64,000 bases of DNA from Gemmatimonas sp. (GCF_027531815.1 NZ_JAPZSK010000006.1:496001-560000), one strand, 5' to 3'. Positions 48,107 through 57,756 are shown, counted from the first letter of the stretch. Numbers and translations are program-made. Notes: generated by a model from the sequence alone, not told the origin.

Positions 48107-49060
48107 TTACCGTGGGCGAACGCGCGTGTCGCGTGCTTCGCTGTCGCGTGCTTCGCTGTCGCGTGTTTCGCTGTCGCGCAGCGCCGCCAGCTCGGCGCGG
48201 CGCAGCGCGTACGCCTGCGCCACTTCGCCGCCAAGGAGGAAGAGGAACGCGCAGTAGTAGGTCCAGAAGACGACGGCCACGATGGCCGCAATGGTCCCGG
48301 TGTACAGCGAGGCGGGATTCGCGGCACCCACCGCCAGGGCGAAGACATTTCGCGCGATCTCGAAGAGAATGGACGCCGTCAGCGCCGCCACGGCTGCCAC
48401 CTGCACGCTGGGGCGTCGGCGCGGCAACCCGCGATAGAGCGCGTAGAAGAGCGCGAACACGAGCGACACCGCCAGCAGGCGCCCCACCGCGTACTCGAGT
48501 CCCGACATGGCGTTCGGCTGCAGCCCCACGGTGCGCAACAGCGCGAAGCCTCGCGTGGCGGCCAGATCGAGATAGGCCGAGAACACCACATAGACGACGA
48601 CGGCCACCGTGGCCACGATGGTGGCGAGGAAGTCGAACAGCTTGCCCGCCACGATGCTGCGGTCGGCGCCATCGAAGATGAGGGCGAGCACGCTGCGCAA
48701 CGAACCGAAGAGGCGCGTGGAGAACCAGGCGAAGGTGATGGCCGAGTAGATGGTGACGGCGCCGCGGGTGCTCAGGACCTCCGTCACGACGCCGCGCAGC
48801 AGCTCGCCGGCACTGGGCGCTTCATTGGGGAGCCACTGTTCCAAGAGCCGCGTCACGGTAACGGCGGCCTCTGCCGGCTCGCTGCCAAGCAGGAAGGAGA
48901 GTCCCGCAATGAGCAGCAGCACGAACGGCACGAGGGCGAGCAGGATATTGAATGCCAGCCCGCCCGCGAGAAAAGGGACGTTGTCCTCCGCCGCCTGATT
49001 CCAGACGCGGCGGAGGATGTCCCACCACGACTCAAGCGTCGTGGGCAGACTCGTCTGCAT
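48107..49060 (-). CDS. YihY/BrkB family inner-membrane protein
   Basis: A 317-residue protein with six predicted helices and the family signatures DNVPFLAGGLAFNILLALVP near 24-43 and YYCAFLFLLGGEVAQAYALR near the end. YihY/UPF0761 was once called RNase BN; its real function is unknown. ATG 49060 is chosen because the family begins there; the frame is open upstream over the next gene. The C-terminal tail is made of repeated R-D-S-E-A units encoded by a tandem DNA repeat. Confidence 0.9.
   Translation of the reverse strand: MQTSLPTTLESWWDILRRVWNQAAEDNVPFLAGGLAFNILLALVPFVLLLIAGLSFLLGSEPAEAAVTVTRLLEQWLPNEAPSAGELLRGVVTEVLSTRGAVTIYSAITFAWFSTRLFGSLRSVLALIFDGADRSIVAGKLFDFLATIVATVAVVVYVVFSAYLDLAATRGFALLRTVGLQPNAMSGLEYAVGRLLAVSLVFALFYALYRGLPRRRPSVQVAAVAALTASILFEIARNVFALAVGAANPASLYTGTIAAIVAVVFWTYYCAFLFLLGGEVAQAYALRRAELAALRDSETRDSEARDSEARDTRVRPR
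48129..48173. repeat. Three 15-bp tandem units at the yihY 3' end
   Basis: tcgcgtgcttcgctg occurs at 48129-48143 and 48144-48158, and with one change at 48159-48173. On the coding strand it gives in-frame RDSEA-type repeats in the cytoplasmic tail. Copy-number changes would not shift the frame. Confidence 0.9.
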
Positions 49061-49556
49061 GGCCCTCCGCGCCGTCGCGCGGCGCGCGATCGTCGGCCAT
49101 GGCGCCGGGTTCCCCTGACATGCCGGAGCGCGAGGCCCGTTCCGAGTACGCGCGGCGACCGTCGGCGTAGGCACGCTTGCTGTTGGCCACGGCCCGCTCG
49201 ATGTCGGCCCGCGCCTCGCGCGCCGCATCGCGGCTCGCCGACACCGCGTCGTTCACGGCATCGACCCGGCTGTTCACCGCGTGACGGGCGCGCCCCAGGC
49301 GCTCGTCCACCCCTGAACGGGCACGCTCCACCTGCCCGGCCAGCTTGTCGCCGAACTCGTCGGTCACATCCTTGGCACGACGCGCGGCGCGGCGCGCTTC
49401 CCGCGAAATGCGCTCGCGGGTCTCGCGGCCGCTGGCCGGAGCAAAGAGCAACGCGGCCCCGGCGCCCAGGGCGAGCCCCAGCAACAGGAGTCCAACGCCG
49501 TTGCTGCTGTCCTTTTCAATCACGACCACGCGGTCGTCATCGTAATCACGAGCCAT
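49032..49556 (-). CDS. YtxH-like membrane-anchored helical protein
   Basis: A 174-residue protein with an N-terminal membrane segment NGVGLLLLGLALGAGAALLF (residues about 19-38) followed by APASGRETRERI, the YtxH/general stress pattern. A long amphipathic helical part rich in Ala, Arg, Asp and Glu (residues 50-135) may be a coiled coil. Role unknown; YtxH proteins are linked to stress. Its end overlaps the yihY start by 29 nt. Confidence 0.82.
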   Translation of the reverse strand: MARDYDDDRVVVIEKDSSNGVGLLLLGLALGAGAALLFAPASGRETRERISREARRAARRAKDVTDEFGDKLAGQVERARSGVDERLGRARHAVNSRVDAVNDAVSASRDAAREARADIERAVANSKRAYADGRRAYSERASRSGMSGEPGAMADDRAPRDGAEGHADESAHDA

Positions 49557-49650
49557 ATGACCTCCTGCGAGTGAGGAGCCCGACCCGGGCTCCGTAGGCT
49601 GTCCGCGGGCAGCCCGTGCGGCCCGCGGCCCACCAGTCAGTACAGGTCAC

Positions 49651-51072
49651 TCAGTCGGAAAGATCCGCGTCGTCCGGTGCCGCGATGATCGTGGACGCTC
49701 CTGTGGGGAGAGGACGGTGCTGCTCCGGCATGGTGACGAACTGCTCCACGTACTGCTTCGTCCCGGCAATGCCCAGCTGGGTGAAGAGGAACGTGAACTT
49801 GGCGTCGTAGGCGGCGCCGAGCGTCTCGCGCAGGTTGGTCGGCAGCGCCCACAACGTCTTCTTGAACGGGCCGATCGCCTTCTTGCGCGTCTTGTAGTAG
49901 AACTGCGCGTCGCTGTCGGTGGCCTTGCGCTCGTCCTTCGCGTGCACGTCGAGCCAGGCATAGATCTCCTGCAGCAACTCCGGCGGCAGGTGATCGAACA
50001 TCATGGTCTGGAAGTTCGTCGCGAGGTGGATCTCCGCCGTTTCGCGCTTGGGGAAGTTGCTGAACGCCGCATCGGGGAGCGTCGACGCCCCATGCTGCAC
50101 GGCGCCGGCCATGCCGTACTTGTCACGTCCCAGCTTCGACAGCACTTCGAGCGTGTCGAGATCGAGCGCCACATCGGCGATGCTGCCGTCGGCGAGCACG
50201 ACCCCCCCGTGCGACGTACCCGACTGCACGGAGATCTTGCTCAACCCGGCCATGCCGGGCGCCTGCGCCGCGAGCGTGGCGTTGAACCCTTCCATGAAGG
50301 CCTCGAGCTCTTCGGGCGTGCTGTTCTCGGTCCCGACTTCACCGATCTCGCCACCAATGGAGATGGTCACGCCAGCCGGCTCCGCCGCGCGCACGAAGCG
50401 CGTGATGTCCACGCACACTTCGTAATTGAGGCGCTGCTGTTCGGTGAGCGTGGGCTTGCTCAGGTCGACGAGCGTGGACGTATCCACGTCGATGTTGTAA
50501 AAGCCCGCGGCGACGGCCTCCGTGACGAGCGCCTTCACGGCGTTCACTTCGGTGACCGGATCAACGGCGTACTTCTTGTGGTTCACCTGGAAGTGATCGC
50601 CCTGGATGAACACCGGCCCGCGGAACCCTTCCCGCAGCGCCGCGGCGAGCATGACCGTGACGTACTCGGCCGGACGCTGTTCGGTGTAGGCAATTTCCGA
50701 ACGGGCGATCTCGAGGATGAAGGCCCCCGCCTCGAGCGTGATGGCCGTGCGGAAGACGGCGCGCGCCGTATCGTACGACATGGCGCGGATGTTCATGGCC
50801 GGCACCGTGAAGCCGCCACACTTGCCCGCCCCGCGCGCCACGTACAGCTCGTGGATGGATGCCGGCCGCACGCCCACCTGCTGGCCGATCTCCCAGATCA
50901 CCCACCGGGCGAAATCGCGCTCGGCCTCGGTCGAGCCGAAGACGGCCTGATGAACGAGCGCATCGAGTTTCGGCGTGGCGAGGGCGGCAACATCGTGCAC
51001 GTGCACAGCGCCGTGGGAAATCGTCACGGCGCCGTCGACAAACGTCGCCTGGGTGTGCGTGGAGTCGGACAT
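49651..51072 (-). CDS. fba: Class II fructose-bisphosphate aldolase, long form
   Basis: A 473-residue zinc aldolase. Start at 51072 (MSDSTHTQATFVDG). GFTVPAMNIRAMSYDTARAV near 86-105; IQGDHFQVNHKKYA near 152-165 with the Asp-His pair; SIGGEIGEVGTENS; SGTSHGGVVLADG near 284-296; and VQHGASTLPDAAF near 326-338 hold metal and phosphate residues. It is about 120 residues longer than E. coli FbaA, in a C-terminal extension. Heads a sugar-phosphate gene group with pgi, pyk and tal on the same strand. Confidence 0.85.
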   Translation of the reverse strand: MSDSTHTQATFVDGAVTISHGAVHVHDVAALATPKLDALVHQAVFGSTEAERDFARWVIWEIGQQVGVRPASIHELYVARGAGKCGGFTVPAMNIRAMSYDTARAVFRTAITLEAGAFILEIARSEIAYTEQRPAEYVTVMLAAALREGFRGPVFIQGDHFQVNHKKYAVDPVTEVNAVKALVTEAVAAGFYNIDVDTSTLVDLSKPTLTEQQRLNYEVCVDITRFVRAAEPAGVTISIGGEIGEVGTENSTPEELEAFMEGFNATLAAQAPGMAGLSKISVQSGTSHGGVVLADGSIADVALDLDTLEVLSKLGRDKYGMAGAVQHGASTLPDAAFSNFPKRETAEIHLATNFQTMMFDHLPPELLQEIYAWLDVHAKDERKATDSDAQFYYKTRKKAIGPFKKTLWALPTNLRETLGAAYDAKFTFLFTQLGIAGTKQYVEQFVTMPEQHRPLPTGASTIIAAPDDADLSD

Positions 51073-51268
51073 GGGGAGTCGTTGAGGTTGGACTGCGGAA
51101 ACCACCTGCTGCCTGCTGCCTGTCTCCGTAGCCGCCGAGCGGGTGGAGGCGAGGGTCGAACGTCTGCTGTCGGTTGTCGAGGGGCTTGTACTGGCGGCAG
51201 GTGGCTCCACATCAAAGTTCCCACTCGACGGCCCCCCGGGCAACCAGTCGCCAGAATTCCACGCGCCG

Positions 51269-52657
51269 CTAGATGCTCCACCGGGGGTCGGGCTTGGGGA
51301 GCGCGTCCCACTCCGATCGAGACGCCTCACTGCCCGCCCGCCCCAGCATGGCATAGGCGAACTGCTTGCCCAACTCCACTCCCGGCTGGTCGAAGGCATT
51401 GACCCCGTACAGCTCCCCCGCATATGCCGTCGCCAGGGCAAAGAGCTGCATGAGCGCGCCAAGGTGCCAGGCGTCGATGCGGTCGACGTGGATAGTGGCG
51501 TTGAAGCGGCCACGCGCCGCGAGCGCCCCGGCCGTGGCCCGCTGCTCGATGTCGATGAGTTCGCCCAGCGTGTGCCCGCCCAGATAGCCGAGCTCGGGGA
51601 TATCGGCGTGGCGGGCCGGAATGCGCCCGTCGTCGGTCCGGCCCTTCACCGCGACGAAGGTGACCGTCTTGTCCGGCGGCCCCTCCATGAACAGCTGCAC
51701 CTGTGAGTGCTGGTCGGTGGCCCCGAGTGCCGGCAGCGGCGTCGGGCCCACCGAGGTGCCATCGGGGCGGATCTTCCCCAGCGATTCGGCCCAGAGCTGT
51801 ACGAACCAGAGCGCGAGATCGCGCAGCGGATCTGCGTAGGGCATGAGCACCTGCACCGATCGTCCGTGCCGCGTGTCGGCCAGCCACTGCAGCACGGCAA
51901 AGGCGCCGGGCAAGTTGCCCGCGAGCTCGGCGCCCTGCGCCTGGGCCGTGATGTGCGCCGCGCCGCCCAGCAGCGCCCGCACGTCGACGCCAATGAGCGC
52001 CGCCGGCAGAATGCCCACGGGCGAGAGCACCGAGAAACGGCCGCCCACGTTGGCCGGGATCTCCACCGCCGCGATGCCCTCGTCACGGGCGATGCGTCGC
52101 AACGCGCCCACCTGCGGATCGGTCACCAGCACCAGATGTTCGCGCGCCGCTTCCTCGCCCACGGCCTGCGCCAGGGCGTCGCGCACGATGAGATACTGCG
52201 CCATCGTCTCCACCGTCCCGCCCGACTTGGAGACCACGAGCACCAGCGTCCGCGTGAGATCGAGCCGATCGAGCGTGCTGCCGATGGTGGCCGGGTCGAC
52301 GTTGTCGAGCACATGCAGACGCGGTCGCCCCCCGCGCTGCGCCGCGGTGAGTTCGTTCCAGCGGGGTGGGCAGAGCGCGGTACGCAGCGCGATGGGGCCC
52401 AGCGCCGACCCACCAATACCCAGCAGGAGGACATCGTCGAACCTGCCGTCCACCCGCTCGGCAACCGCGAGCGACGACGCCAGCAGGGCCTCGTTGGTGG
52501 CGAGCGTGAGAAAGCCGAGCTCCGCGGTACGCGCATGCACGGCGGCGTGCGCGCGCGCAAAGGTGGCCGCGGCGTCGTGCCACTCGCGTTCGGTAATGCC
52601 GGCACCGTGCGGCAGCACCCCGGCCATCATGTTCGTGAAATCGAAGGAGAGCGCCAT
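51269..52657 (-). CDS. pgi: Glucose-6-phosphate isomerase
   Basis: A 462-residue enzyme interconverting glucose-6-phosphate and fructose-6-phosphate. DVLLLGIGGSALGPIALRTAL near 75-95; VVSKSGGTVETMAQYL near 140-155 is the sugar phosphate site; VGGRFSVLSPVGILPAAL near 204-221 is a family signature; the catalytic Glu region is in QVQLFMEGPPDK. ATG 52657 is preferred over an upstream TTG. It starts just after the MBL gene stop (overlap region TGATC-ATGG). Confidence 0.93.
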   Translation of the reverse strand: MALSFDFTNMMAGVLPHGAGITEREWHDAAATFARAHAAVHARTAELGFLTLATNEALLASSLAVAERVDGRFDDVLLLGIGGSALGPIALRTALCPPRWNELTAAQRGGRPRLHVLDNVDPATIGSTLDRLDLTRTLVLVVSKSGGTVETMAQYLIVRDALAQAVGEEAAREHLVLVTDPQVGALRRIARDEGIAAVEIPANVGGRFSVLSPVGILPAALIGVDVRALLGGAAHITAQAQGAELAGNLPGAFAVLQWLADTRHGRSVQVLMPYADPLRDLALWFVQLWAESLGKIRPDGTSVGPTPLPALGATDQHSQVQLFMEGPPDKTVTFVAVKGRTDDGRIPARHADIPELGYLGGHTLGELIDIEQRATAGALAARGRFNATIHVDRIDAWHLGALMQLFALATAYAGELYGVNAFDQPGVELGKQFAYAMLGRAGSEASRSEWDALPKPDPRWSI

Positions 52658-52659
52658 GA

Positions 52660-53445
52660 TCAAGGCTCCGGCAGGTCCACCACCAACCCATCGTGCGCCG
52701 GAGCGATTCCGGCAGGCAGTTCGGCGGCAAGCTGCGCGTGGAAGTTGTCGTGTGTGAGATGCGTGAAGTACGTGCGGGCGGCGCCGACCCGCTGCGCCAT
52801 GTCCACCGCTTCGGCGATCGAGAGGTGCGTGGGATGCGGCGTGCGCAGCAGGGCGTTGAGCACAAGCACCTGTACCCCGACCAGACTGGCCAGCGCCTCC
52901 TCGGGGAGCGTCTTGGCGTCGGTGATGTACGCCAGGTTGCCCACGCGGAATCCCACCACCGAGGCACGTCCGTGCGGCACGGCAATGGGCAGTACCGACG
53001 TGCCATTTACCTGAAAGGCCATACCGGGGGTGATGGGGTGGAGCACGCCCTCCGGACGCGTCGTGCCGGGGAGCGGACGAAAGGCCGCGTCGAAGATGTA
53101 CGGGAAGCGTGCCTGCAGCGTGGCGAACGTGGGGGGCTCCGCGTAAAAGGGCAGCGGAGCTCCGCGCCGGATGGTGATGGCGCGGAGATCGTCGATGCCG
53201 TGGATGTGATCGGCGTGCTCGTGCGTGAAGAGCACGGCATCGACGGTCGCGATGCCGACCGCCACGAGTTGCAACCGCAGCTCAGGCGGCGTGTCCACCA
53301 GCAGGCGCGTACCGTTGGCCGCCTCGATGACCACCCCGCAGCGCGTCCGCCGGTCGCGCGGGTCGGTGGAGGTGCACACGGCACACGCGCAGCCCACCTG
53401 CGGCACGCCGAAGCTCGTGCCCGTCCCGAGGAACGTGAGGCGCAC
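52660..53445 (-). CDS. Metallo-beta-lactamase fold phosphodiesterase (PhnP-like)
   Basis: A 261-residue MBL-fold hydrolase. N terminus LTFLGTGTSFGVPQVGCACAVC near 3-24, with a cysteine-rich patch (C19, C21, C24) as in PhnP zinc sites; metal motif FTHEHADHIHGIDDLR near 92-107; later HLTHDNFHAQL. PhnP acts on cyclic ribose phosphates, but with no phn genes nearby the substrate may be another cyclic phosphodiester. Its stop meets the pgi start. Confidence 0.85.
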   Translation of the reverse strand: MRLTFLGTGTSFGVPQVGCACAVCTSTDPRDRRTRCGVVIEAANGTRLLVDTPPELRLQLVAVGIATVDAVLFTHEHADHIHGIDDLRAITIRRGAPLPFYAEPPTFATLQARFPYIFDAAFRPLPGTTRPEGVLHPITPGMAFQVNGTSVLPIAVPHGRASVVGFRVGNLAYITDAKTLPEEALASLVGVQVLVLNALLRTPHPTHLSIAEAVDMAQRVGAARTYFTHLTHDNFHAQLAAELPAGIAPAHDGLVVDLPEP

Positions 53446-53470
53446 GCCAGTGGCCGGTCGGGACGTCAGG

Positions 53471-54898
53471 TCAGACCGTTTCGACCTTCAGCAGGTTGGT
53501 CGTGCCGGGCACGTCGAACGGCACGCCCGCAGTCACGAGCACGCGGTCGCCCTTGGTCACCAGATTGAGGTCGAGCGCCTCACGCAGGGCCATGGCCACC
53601 ATGTGATCGTACCCGCGTGCCGTGGGCACGAGCCGCGGCACCACGCCCCACACGAGCGCCAGCTGGCGACACACGCGTGGTTCGTCGGTGAGCGCCAGGA
53701 TGGGCACACTGGGTCGGTGCGAGGACACGATGCGGGCAGTGAAGCCACTCTTCGTGAACACCACCACCAGCGGGGCGTCGAGCATGCGTACGGCCGCCAC
53801 GGTGGCCGCGGCAATCGCTTCCTCGATGTTGACCCCGCTGACGACGCGCCGCTCGAGCCGCGCGCCGGCGCCGGGGCGCGGCCGGGTCTCGATTTCCCGA
53901 ATGATACGACGCATCGCTTCCACGGCGAGGCGCGGGTAATGACCCGCCGCCGTTTCCGCCGACAGCATCACGGCGTCCGTACCATCGAGGATGGCGTTGG
54001 CCACGTCGCTGGCTTCGGCGCGCGTGGGGCGCGGATTCTCGATCATCGACTCGAGCATCTGCGTGGCGGTGATCACCGGACGCCCCATGCGGTTGGCCGT
54101 CGCGATGATGTGCTTCTGGGCAATGGGCACTTCCTCGAACGGGAGTTCTACCCCCAGATCACCACGGGCCACCATGACGGCGTCGGTGGCCGTCATGATC
54201 TCCTCGATGTTCTCGAGCGCCACATCCTTCTCGATCTTCGCCACCACCAGCATCGTCCTGGGAATGAGCGCGCGTAGCTCATCGATGTCCTGCGCGCGCC
54301 GCACGAAGCTGAGCGCCACCATGTCGAGGTCATTGGCCACGGCGAAGGCCAGATCGGCGCGATCCTTGTCGGTGAGCGACGGCGCGGACACGGCGATGCC
54401 GGGCAAGTTCATGCCCTTGTTGCTCGTCAGGGTGCCCCCGTGCACCACGGTGCACCACACGCGCGGCGCCTCGACGCGTGTAACGACGAGCTCGAAGAGC
54501 CCATCGTTGATGAGCACGCGGTTGCCGGTGTTCACGTCATGGCACAGATCGGCGTAGGTGATGGGAATTTCATCTCCCGCAGCCATCTCTTCGGGCACGA
54601 GCACGACGGTGCCCCCCACTTCCAGCTCCCTTGGAGCGGGCAGCGCACCGATGCGGATACGCGGCCCCTGCAGATCGCCCAGGATAGCCACCGGGCGGCC
54701 GGCCGCCTCCGAGACCGCTCGCACGATGGCAATCGTGCGGGCGTGCTGCTCGTGCGTACCGTGCGAGAAGTTGATGCGGGCCACATCGAGGCCGGCGTCG
54801 ACCAGCGTCCGGATGGCCTCGGCCGTGTTGCTGGCCGGACCGAGTGTGCCAACGATCTTGGTGCGCGGCACGTGCGCACGCTGAAAGGTGCTGGTCAT
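53471..54898 (-). CDS. pyk: Pyruvate kinase
   Basis: 475 residues from ATG 54898; an ATG at 54958 would add 20. RTKIVGTLGPASNTAEAI near 10-28; ARINFSHGTHEQH near 39-51; LGDLQGPRIRIG; the signature MVVAKIEKDVALENIEEI region near 218-236 with the catalytic lysine; MVARGDLGVELPFEEV; and VITATQMLESMIENPRPTRA near 274-293. It makes pyruvate and ATP from phosphoenolpyruvate. In line with pgi, fba and tal. Confidence 0.95.
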   Translation of the reverse strand: MTSTFQRAHVPRTKIVGTLGPASNTAEAIRTLVDAGLDVARINFSHGTHEQHARTIAIVRAVSEAAGRPVAILGDLQGPRIRIGALPAPRELEVGGTVVLVPEEMAAGDEIPITYADLCHDVNTGNRVLINDGLFELVVTRVEAPRVWCTVVHGGTLTSNKGMNLPGIAVSAPSLTDKDRADLAFAVANDLDMVALSFVRRAQDIDELRALIPRTMLVVAKIEKDVALENIEEIMTATDAVMVARGDLGVELPFEEVPIAQKHIIATANRMGRPVITATQMLESMIENPRPTRAEASDVANAILDGTDAVMLSAETAAGHYPRLAVEAMRRIIREIETRPRPGAGARLERRVVSGVNIEEAIAAATVAAVRMLDAPLVVVFTKSGFTARIVSSHRPSVPILALTDEPRVCRQLALVWGVVPRLVPTARGYDHMVAMALREALDLNLVTKGDRVLVTAGVPFDVPGTTNLLKVETV

Positions 54899-55001
54899 CG
54901 ACTCGTGGTCATCCGCAGGCGAGGCGGCACGTTCGGGGCCGGTGCGGGAGATGGACATGTCGTGCGTGGTGGTGGCCAAGGGAACCGGGGGAGTGGGAAA
55001 A

Positions 55002-56132
55002 TCAGGAGGCGGTCGGTGCAAGCGCCGCACGCTTGCGTGCCAGCCCGGCCAGCAGCGTCACGAACGACTGCTCGAAAGAGGCGAGCCCCTCGGCGAGCAG
55101 CGTATCGGTCACGGCTTCGAGCGATACGCCGTGCGCCTCGAGCGCCGCCAGCGACCGCTCCGCTTCGGCCACCGATTCCGTCACCGAGGGGCGCACTTCG
55201 CCGTGATCGCGGAACGCCTCAAGTGTGGCGGGGGGGAGCGTGTTGACCGTGTCGGGACCGATGAGCTCCTCCACGTAGATCACGTCGCGATACGCCGGGT
55301 TCTTGGTGCTGGTAGAGGCCCACAGCGGACGCTGCACGCGCGCGCCGCGGCTGCTCAGCGCGGCCCACCGCGCGCCCGAGAACGACGCCTGAAACAGGCG
55401 ATACGCGAGCTTGGCGTTGGCAATGGCGGCCTTGCCCTGCAGCGCGAGCAGCGCCTCGGCGCGCTCGGGCGTTGCGGCCGCCATGGTGCCCAGCTGCTTG
55501 TCGATGGCCGAGTCGACGCGGCTCACGAAGAAGCTGGCCACGGAGCCAATGCGGTCGATGGGCAGGCCGGCGGCGGCGCGGGCTTCCAGTCCGGCCAGGT
55601 AGGCTTCGATGACGCGCGCATGCGCATCGACCGAAAAGAGCAACGTGACATTCACGTTGATGCCGTCGGCAATGAGCTGCCGAATGGCCTCGGCGCCTTC
55701 CGGCGTTCCCGGCACCTTGATCATGAGGTTGGGGCGGTCGACGATCGCCCACAGCCGGTGCGCCTCGGCGACCGTGGCGGCCGCATCACGCGCCAGATCG
55801 GGTGAAACCTCCAGGGAAACGAATCCGTCTACTCCGTGTGTGTGGTCGTAGATCGAGCGGAAGGCATCGCAGGCTTGACGCACATCGGTGGCCGCCACGT
55901 CAAAGAAGGCGTCGCGGTCGGAGAACGAGGACGGCACGGTGGCCAGCTGGGCGTCGTACGCGGCGCCCTCGGCCAGCGCCTTCTCGAAAATGGTGGGATT
56001 CGAGGTCATTCCAGTGAGGGCATCCTCGGCAATCCGCCGGGCCAGGTCCCCATTGGAGAGCATGGTGCGGTCGATATAGTCGAGCCACAGGGACTGACCA
56101 GCGGCGTGCAGCGCGTGCAGGCGAGCGGACAT
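55002..56132 (-). CDS. tal: Transaldolase
   Basis: A 376-residue enzyme of the long bacterial transaldolase type, moving dihydroxyacetone units in the non-oxidative pentose phosphate pathway. Start at 56132 gives LHALHAAGQSLWLDYIDRTM. LTGMTSNPTIFEKAL near 39-53 is the family signature 1; FVSLEVSPDLARDA near 98-111; RPNLMIKVPGTPEGAEAI near 126-143 holds the Schiff-base lysine. Divergent from the S41 peptidase gene. Confidence 0.94.
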   Translation of the reverse strand: MSARLHALHAAGQSLWLDYIDRTMLSNGDLARRIAEDALTGMTSNPTIFEKALAEGAAYDAQLATVPSSFSDRDAFFDVAATDVRQACDAFRSIYDHTHGVDGFVSLEVSPDLARDAAATVAEAHRLWAIVDRPNLMIKVPGTPEGAEAIRQLIADGINVNVTLLFSVDAHARVIEAYLAGLEARAAAGLPIDRIGSVASFFVSRVDSAIDKQLGTMAAATPERAEALLALQGKAAIANAKLAYRLFQASFSGARWAALSSRGARVQRPLWASTSTKNPAYRDVIYVEELIGPDTVNTLPPATLEAFRDHGEVRPSVTESVAEAERSLAALEAHGVSLEAVTDTLLAEGLASFEQSFVTLLAGLARKRAALAPTAS

Positions 56133-56163
56133 GGGAACCGGAGAAGTCGCGTGAGGAGGAGGA

Positions 56164-56188
56164 GCAGCACTGCATGGTAATGTGCTGC
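56164..56188. repeat. Inverted repeat in the divergent tal/S41 gap
   Basis: GCAGCAC (56164-56170) and GTGCTGC (56182-56188) are perfect inverted 7-mers spaced by 11 bp in the 131-bp region between two divergent genes. A regulator site is possible but unproven. Confidence 0.4.
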
Positions 56189-56263
56189 ACATGGCTGCGG
56201 CGAGAGCAGTGGCTGCTTGTTTCTGAAAATAGACGGTCGCACCCACACCCATTTGCCACTTTC

Positions 56264-57667
56264 GTGAAAACATCTTCCCTCTGCTTGCTGGTCCTCGTAC
56301 TTGGCACCGGGTGCCTTGGCGGCGGGCGGGCGGCCTCGAGCCCCGCCGCCGTGCCCGCCTCGTGCGGGGGCGGGGCAGCCTCGGCCGGGGTCTCGCTCGC
56401 CTCGGCCGCGGCCACGGATCCGCTGGTCACCTTCGACAGCGCCTGGACCATCATCCGGCGCACCCACTGGGATACGACCTACAACGGGGTGAATTGGCAG
56501 GCCGTGCGGGACGAGTTGCGCCCGAAGGCCGCGGCGGCGCGCACACGCGGCGAGCTGCGGCTCGTGCTGTCGGACATGGTCTCGCGTCTCCGGCAGTCGC
56601 ACTTCTCCATCATCCCGCAGGAAGTGTCGGATGCGACGTTGGGCGGGGGTGACGGCGCCGCGCGGCGCGGATCCAGTGGGACCCTGGGCTTCGAAACGCG
56701 TCTCGTGGGCGCGGCCATGGTGGTGGCGTCAATCGACACCGGCGGGCCGGCCTGGCAGGCGGGGGTGCGCACCGGCTGGGAGGTCGAGGCAATTCGCGGA
56801 TGCCCCTCGGCGGCGCGGTTGGCGCTGCTGCCGGAAAGCCTCGAGCCCCGGCGACGCGCGCTGTTCGCGTGGCAAGGCACCGCCATGGCGCTCGGCGGTC
56901 AGGCGGGCGACACCATCACCGTCACGTTTCGCGACGGGCGCTCCACATTGCACCCGCTCACGCTGACCTATGGTGAGGAGCGCGGCACGATCACCAAGTT
57001 CGGCAACCTGCCACCGGTGGCGGCGGCGCTCGACTGGCACCGGGTGCAGCGCGACGGCCGTATGATCGGCGTCATCCGCTTCAACATCTGGATGCCCGTG
57101 CTGGCAGCGCAGTTCGACGCGGCGGTGGACTCGCTGCGGGGCGCGGACGCGATCGTGTTGGATGTACGTGGCAACCCCGGCGGCGTGGGCGGCATGTCCA
57201 TGGGGTTCGCCGGGCACTTCCTGGACAGTGCGGTAGCCATTGGCGAGATGGTGCAGCGGGGAGGCACCATGCGCTTCATGGCCAATCCCCGCCGAGTGGA
57301 CACCCGGCTGCGCCCCGTAACCCCCTTCCGTGGTCCGCTGGCCCTCGTAGTGGACCCGCTGTCGGGCAGCACCACCGAGATCTTCGCCGGCGGACTGCAG
57401 GGGCTCGGGCGGGCCACCGTCTTCGGCACGCAGTCGGCCGGCCAGGCACTCCCCTCCGTTCCGGAACGGCTACCCAATGGAGACATCCTGTATCACGCCA
57501 TCGCCAACTTCATTGGCGCCAACGGGAAACCGGTGGAGGGAGACGGGGTGACACCGAATCAGCTCGTCCCCCTCGATCGGCGGGCCCTGCTCGACGGCCG
57601 AGACCCGGCGCTCGATGCCGCCATTGCGTGGGTTACACGTCAGGCACCGCGGCGGGTGGTGCCCTGA
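56264..57667 (+). CDS. S41-family (C-terminal processing) peptidase, probable lipoprotein
   Basis: 467 residues from GTG 56264, which starts a signal sequence VKTSSLCLLVLVLGTGCLGG with a lipobox-like cysteine at about residue 17. An open frame upstream to 56174 would hide that signal. A PDZ-like part (GAAMVVASIDTGGPAWQAGV) precedes the peptidase domain, where VLDVRGNPGGVGG and VDPLSGSTTEIFAGGLQG carry the catalytic Ser, followed by ATVFGTQSAGQALPS. Probably cleaves periplasmic proteins or peptides; the target is unknown. Confidence 0.88.
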   Translation: MKTSSLCLLVLVLGTGCLGGGRAASSPAAVPASCGGGAASAGVSLASAAATDPLVTFDSAWTIIRRTHWDTTYNGVNWQAVRDELRPKAAAARTRGELRLVLSDMVSRLRQSHFSIIPQEVSDATLGGGDGAARRGSSGTLGFETRLVGAAMVVASIDTGGPAWQAGVRTGWEVEAIRGCPSAARLALLPESLEPRRRALFAWQGTAMALGGQAGDTITVTFRDGRSTLHPLTLTYGEERGTITKFGNLPPVAAALDWHRVQRDGRMIGVIRFNIWMPVLAAQFDAAVDSLRGADAIVLDVRGNPGGVGGMSMGFAGHFLDSAVAIGEMVQRGGTMRFMANPRRVDTRLRPVTPFRGPLALVVDPLSGSTTEIFAGGLQGLGRATVFGTQSAGQALPSVPERLPNGDILYHAIANFIGANGKPVEGDGVTPNQLVPLDRRALLDGRDPALDAAIAWVTRQAPRRVVP

Positions 57668-57756
57668 TATAGTTCATGCGTTCGACGCACGCATGATCGC
57701 CGCACTCCGCCATCCCTCTTTGTCGCCAGCAGGCGCTCACCTCGGAGAATTCCCGA

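Noticed and set aside
48107-48350. CRISPR-like short repeats near the yihY 3' end
   Set aside because: The 15-bp units are directly adjacent without spacers and are in frame in a coding region.
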